Shown: positions 63,031-64,000 of the stretch, one piece after another
Position numbering within the stretch: position 1 is the stretch's first letter
How the letters are laid out: every line of letters starts with the position of its first letter
Assembly (NCBI GenBank): GCA_900313005.1
Contig: ONZJ01000002.1
Coordinates: 2,496,996 to 2,560,995 of the forward strand
Source: Rhodobacteraceae bacterium EL129
Lineage (GTDB): Bacteria > Pseudomonadota > Alphaproteobacteria > Rhodobacterales > Rhodobacteraceae
Direction: 5' to 3'
DNA length: 64,000 nucleotides
Program-made: the position numbers and the translations under genes
Notes under the pieces: generated by a model
The model's input: the letters and a program-made list of their open reading frames with translations, nothing else
The model's database searches: none
What the model was told of the DNA's origin: nothing

Positions 63031-63698
63031 AACGCTTCCGGCCGCGCTTGAGGTCGCGTCGCACTCAGAGGTTTGCAATAGCTCTGGCGCTTGGTCCAGG
63101 CCATCATGTCATGGCGTTTTTTGCGACTGTGCAACGGGCCCCAATCAGCCGCCACTCCGCGCATTCCGTAGGAGACCACCCCGTCACGTGGCACCGTATA
63201 TGCCATGATGCGCAATGCGCAGGACAGGTTGGACGGAGCGTGTTTCAATGCCTCGCCACTGCGAGCCCGACATTTGTAACCTCGTGCCGTCGCCGGCAAT
63301 ATTTGCGTTAAACCGTACCACTTGCCACCGCCACCCACTGCATAGGGTCTGTAGGTGCTTTCATGCTTCACGAGGGTCGAAATGAAACCTGCCCAGAAGG
63401 CGCGGCGTTTCTCCATGCTGGCTGAAGGATAGGCAGGGCACCAGTTTTCTATATCGGACGGGACCATTTCGGGCAGAACGCTGGCGTGTCCCTTCAGGCC
63501 AGACAATAAAGTACGTGTCCAGATCGCTGTGCCGGGGATACCATCCCAGCGTGTGCGCGGCAGATTGGCTTCACGCGCTGGTGGGTAAAGCGGCAATTCC
63601 AAGGTGGTCTGCACGACGACTTGCCCCTCAGCCTCGTCCTGAGACCAGGCTACGCAAGGTAAAAGAATCAATAAAAAACAAGCAGCTATTTTTTTCAT
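63009..63698 (-). CDS. Lytic transglycosylase (SLT domain)
   Basis: The protein is 229 aa from ATG 63698 (the longer frame to 63752 is rejected because the signal peptide starts here: KKIAACFLLILLPCVAWS/Q). The catalytic glutamate is E113 in KHESTYRPYA, followed by YGLTQILPATARGYKC (the GLxQI-P-A-T motif of SLT lysozyme-fold enzymes). Peptidoglycan cleavage in the periplasm. Two Cys pairs (C87, C142, C158-like) could form a disulfide. It is longer than minimal SLTs because of an N-terminal 75-residue region. A single gene, convergent with the TerB-like gene. Confidence 0.88.
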   Translation of the reverse strand: MKKIAACFLLILLPCVAWSQDEAEGQVVVQTTLELPLYPPAREANLPRTRWDGIPGTAIWTRTLLSGLKGHASVLPEMVPSDIENWCPAYPSASMEKRRAFWAGFISTLVKHESTYRPYAVGGGGKWYGLTQILPATARGYKCRARSGEALKHAPSNLSCALRIMAYTVPRDGVVSYGMRGVAADWGPLHSRKKRHDMMAWTKRQSYCKPLSATRPQARPEAFETASTE

Positions 63699-63838
63699 CC
63701 GCGCATAATCGCGATTTTGAACGCGCGGTGCAACGTTTGAACGGAAACACACTGTTTACCCATGCATTTCCCAAGCAGTGACATGATTTGGCCGGAAAGC
63801 ATGTGCAAATTGAGGGCGTAACAAGTTCCGGAGCATCC

Positions 63839-64000
63839 ATGCCCTCGATTTTCGCCTACCCAAGACAGCTGTTCAGACCCTTTCGGGCCGGCGAGGTCCT
63901 GGCCACCGCCCCCTCTGTCGGCCCCATGCGGCAACGTTTGGGGAAAGGGCGCATGAAACCTGACCTCGAGGCCCTCACGCAACGCATTATCCTTCCATCC
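63839..64000 (+). CDS. Unrecognised protein, N-terminal part (cut by window edge)
   Basis: ATG 63839 with GGAG about 7 nt upstream opens a frame that stays open to the end (54 codons): PSIFAYPRQLFRPFRAGEVL, then MRQRLGKGRMKPDLEAL. The sequence is basic and reads as a real protein start, without a signal peptide. I do not recognise it. An opposite-strand frame (63695-63982) is low-complexity and lacks a ribosome-binding site. Confidence 0.4.
   Translation, partial: MPSIFAYPRQLFRPFRAGEVLATAPSVGPMRQRLGKGRMKPDLEALTQRIILPS

Overview
The window reads as chromosomal DNA of a marine-type Rhodobacteraceae (Roseobacter-group) alphaproteobacterium. Supporting signs: a tRNA-His with U at -1 and A73 (the alphaproteobacterial form); a GAAC-N7-GAAC LexA box in front of an mmcB-type gene; an rpoH sigma-32 gene with its RpoH box; a Rhodobacter-type porin; a VPLPA-CTERM exported protein; the gene set TPR protein - Suv3-like helicase - S4 protein - fdxA - carD; and RTX-Hint proteins. 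Gene density is high, spacing short, and there are many 1-4 nt start/stop overlaps. I see no rRNA, CRISPR array, complete insertion sequence, prophage or replication origin.

Layout. 0-10.3 kb: a gene cut by the left edge, a DxD glycosyltransferase-like protein, a lipoprotein, metY with a structured leader, an unusual one-polypeptide 'PilM/GspL-like + TM + GspC-like' protein, a Kef-type antiporter, and divergent cobT/cobS. 10.3-15.3 kb (minus strand): TPR protein, Suv3-like helicase, S4 protein, fdxA and carD. 15.4-22.5 kb: SCP2 protein plus lysophospholipase-like hydrolase, FAH-family hydrolase, a two-gene DNA repair operon (ligase-associated exonuclease and ATP-dependent DNA ligase), pepF and a GNAT. 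22.6-30.7 kb: a DksA/TraR-like zinc finger, a lipoprotein esterase, rpoH, rluD, tRNA-His, porin, a decayed GNAT, mmcB and ppk2. 30.9-33.9 kb: a LysR-controlled cassette of VOC dioxygenase-like, double SnoaL and secreted ABM-domain proteins. 34-36 kb: ribB(A)-ribH-nusB. 36.2-45.2 kb: LysR with a divergent SHMT-like enzyme, flavodoxin-like protein, ureohydrolase plus Gfa-like protein, pntAB, an ICMT-like methyltransferase and an SDR. 45.2-46.5 kb: a decayed, AT-richer patch with a VPLPA-CTERM gene. 46.6-48.2 kb: mmcQ/yjbR-like gene and kynU. 48.4-58.0 kb: two tandem paralogous giant RTX proteins (925 and 2193 aa) with the same N-terminal domain and the same C-terminal Hint domain. 58.2-64 kb: M50 protease plus C26 amidohydrolase, pepN, a TerB-like membrane protein, an SLT lytic transglycosylase, and a gene cut by the right edge.

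Most of the window is core metabolism and stress housekeeping. The parts most likely to hold little-described biology are the RTX-Hint tandem pair, the GspL/GspC-like fusion protein, the LysR-VOC-SnoaL2-ABM cassette, and several RNA-level arrangements: the metY leader hairpin over its ribosome-binding site, and the rpoH terminator whose 3' arm is the only ribosome-binding site for the next gene. No searches could be run; every family assignment is from reading the protein sequences.
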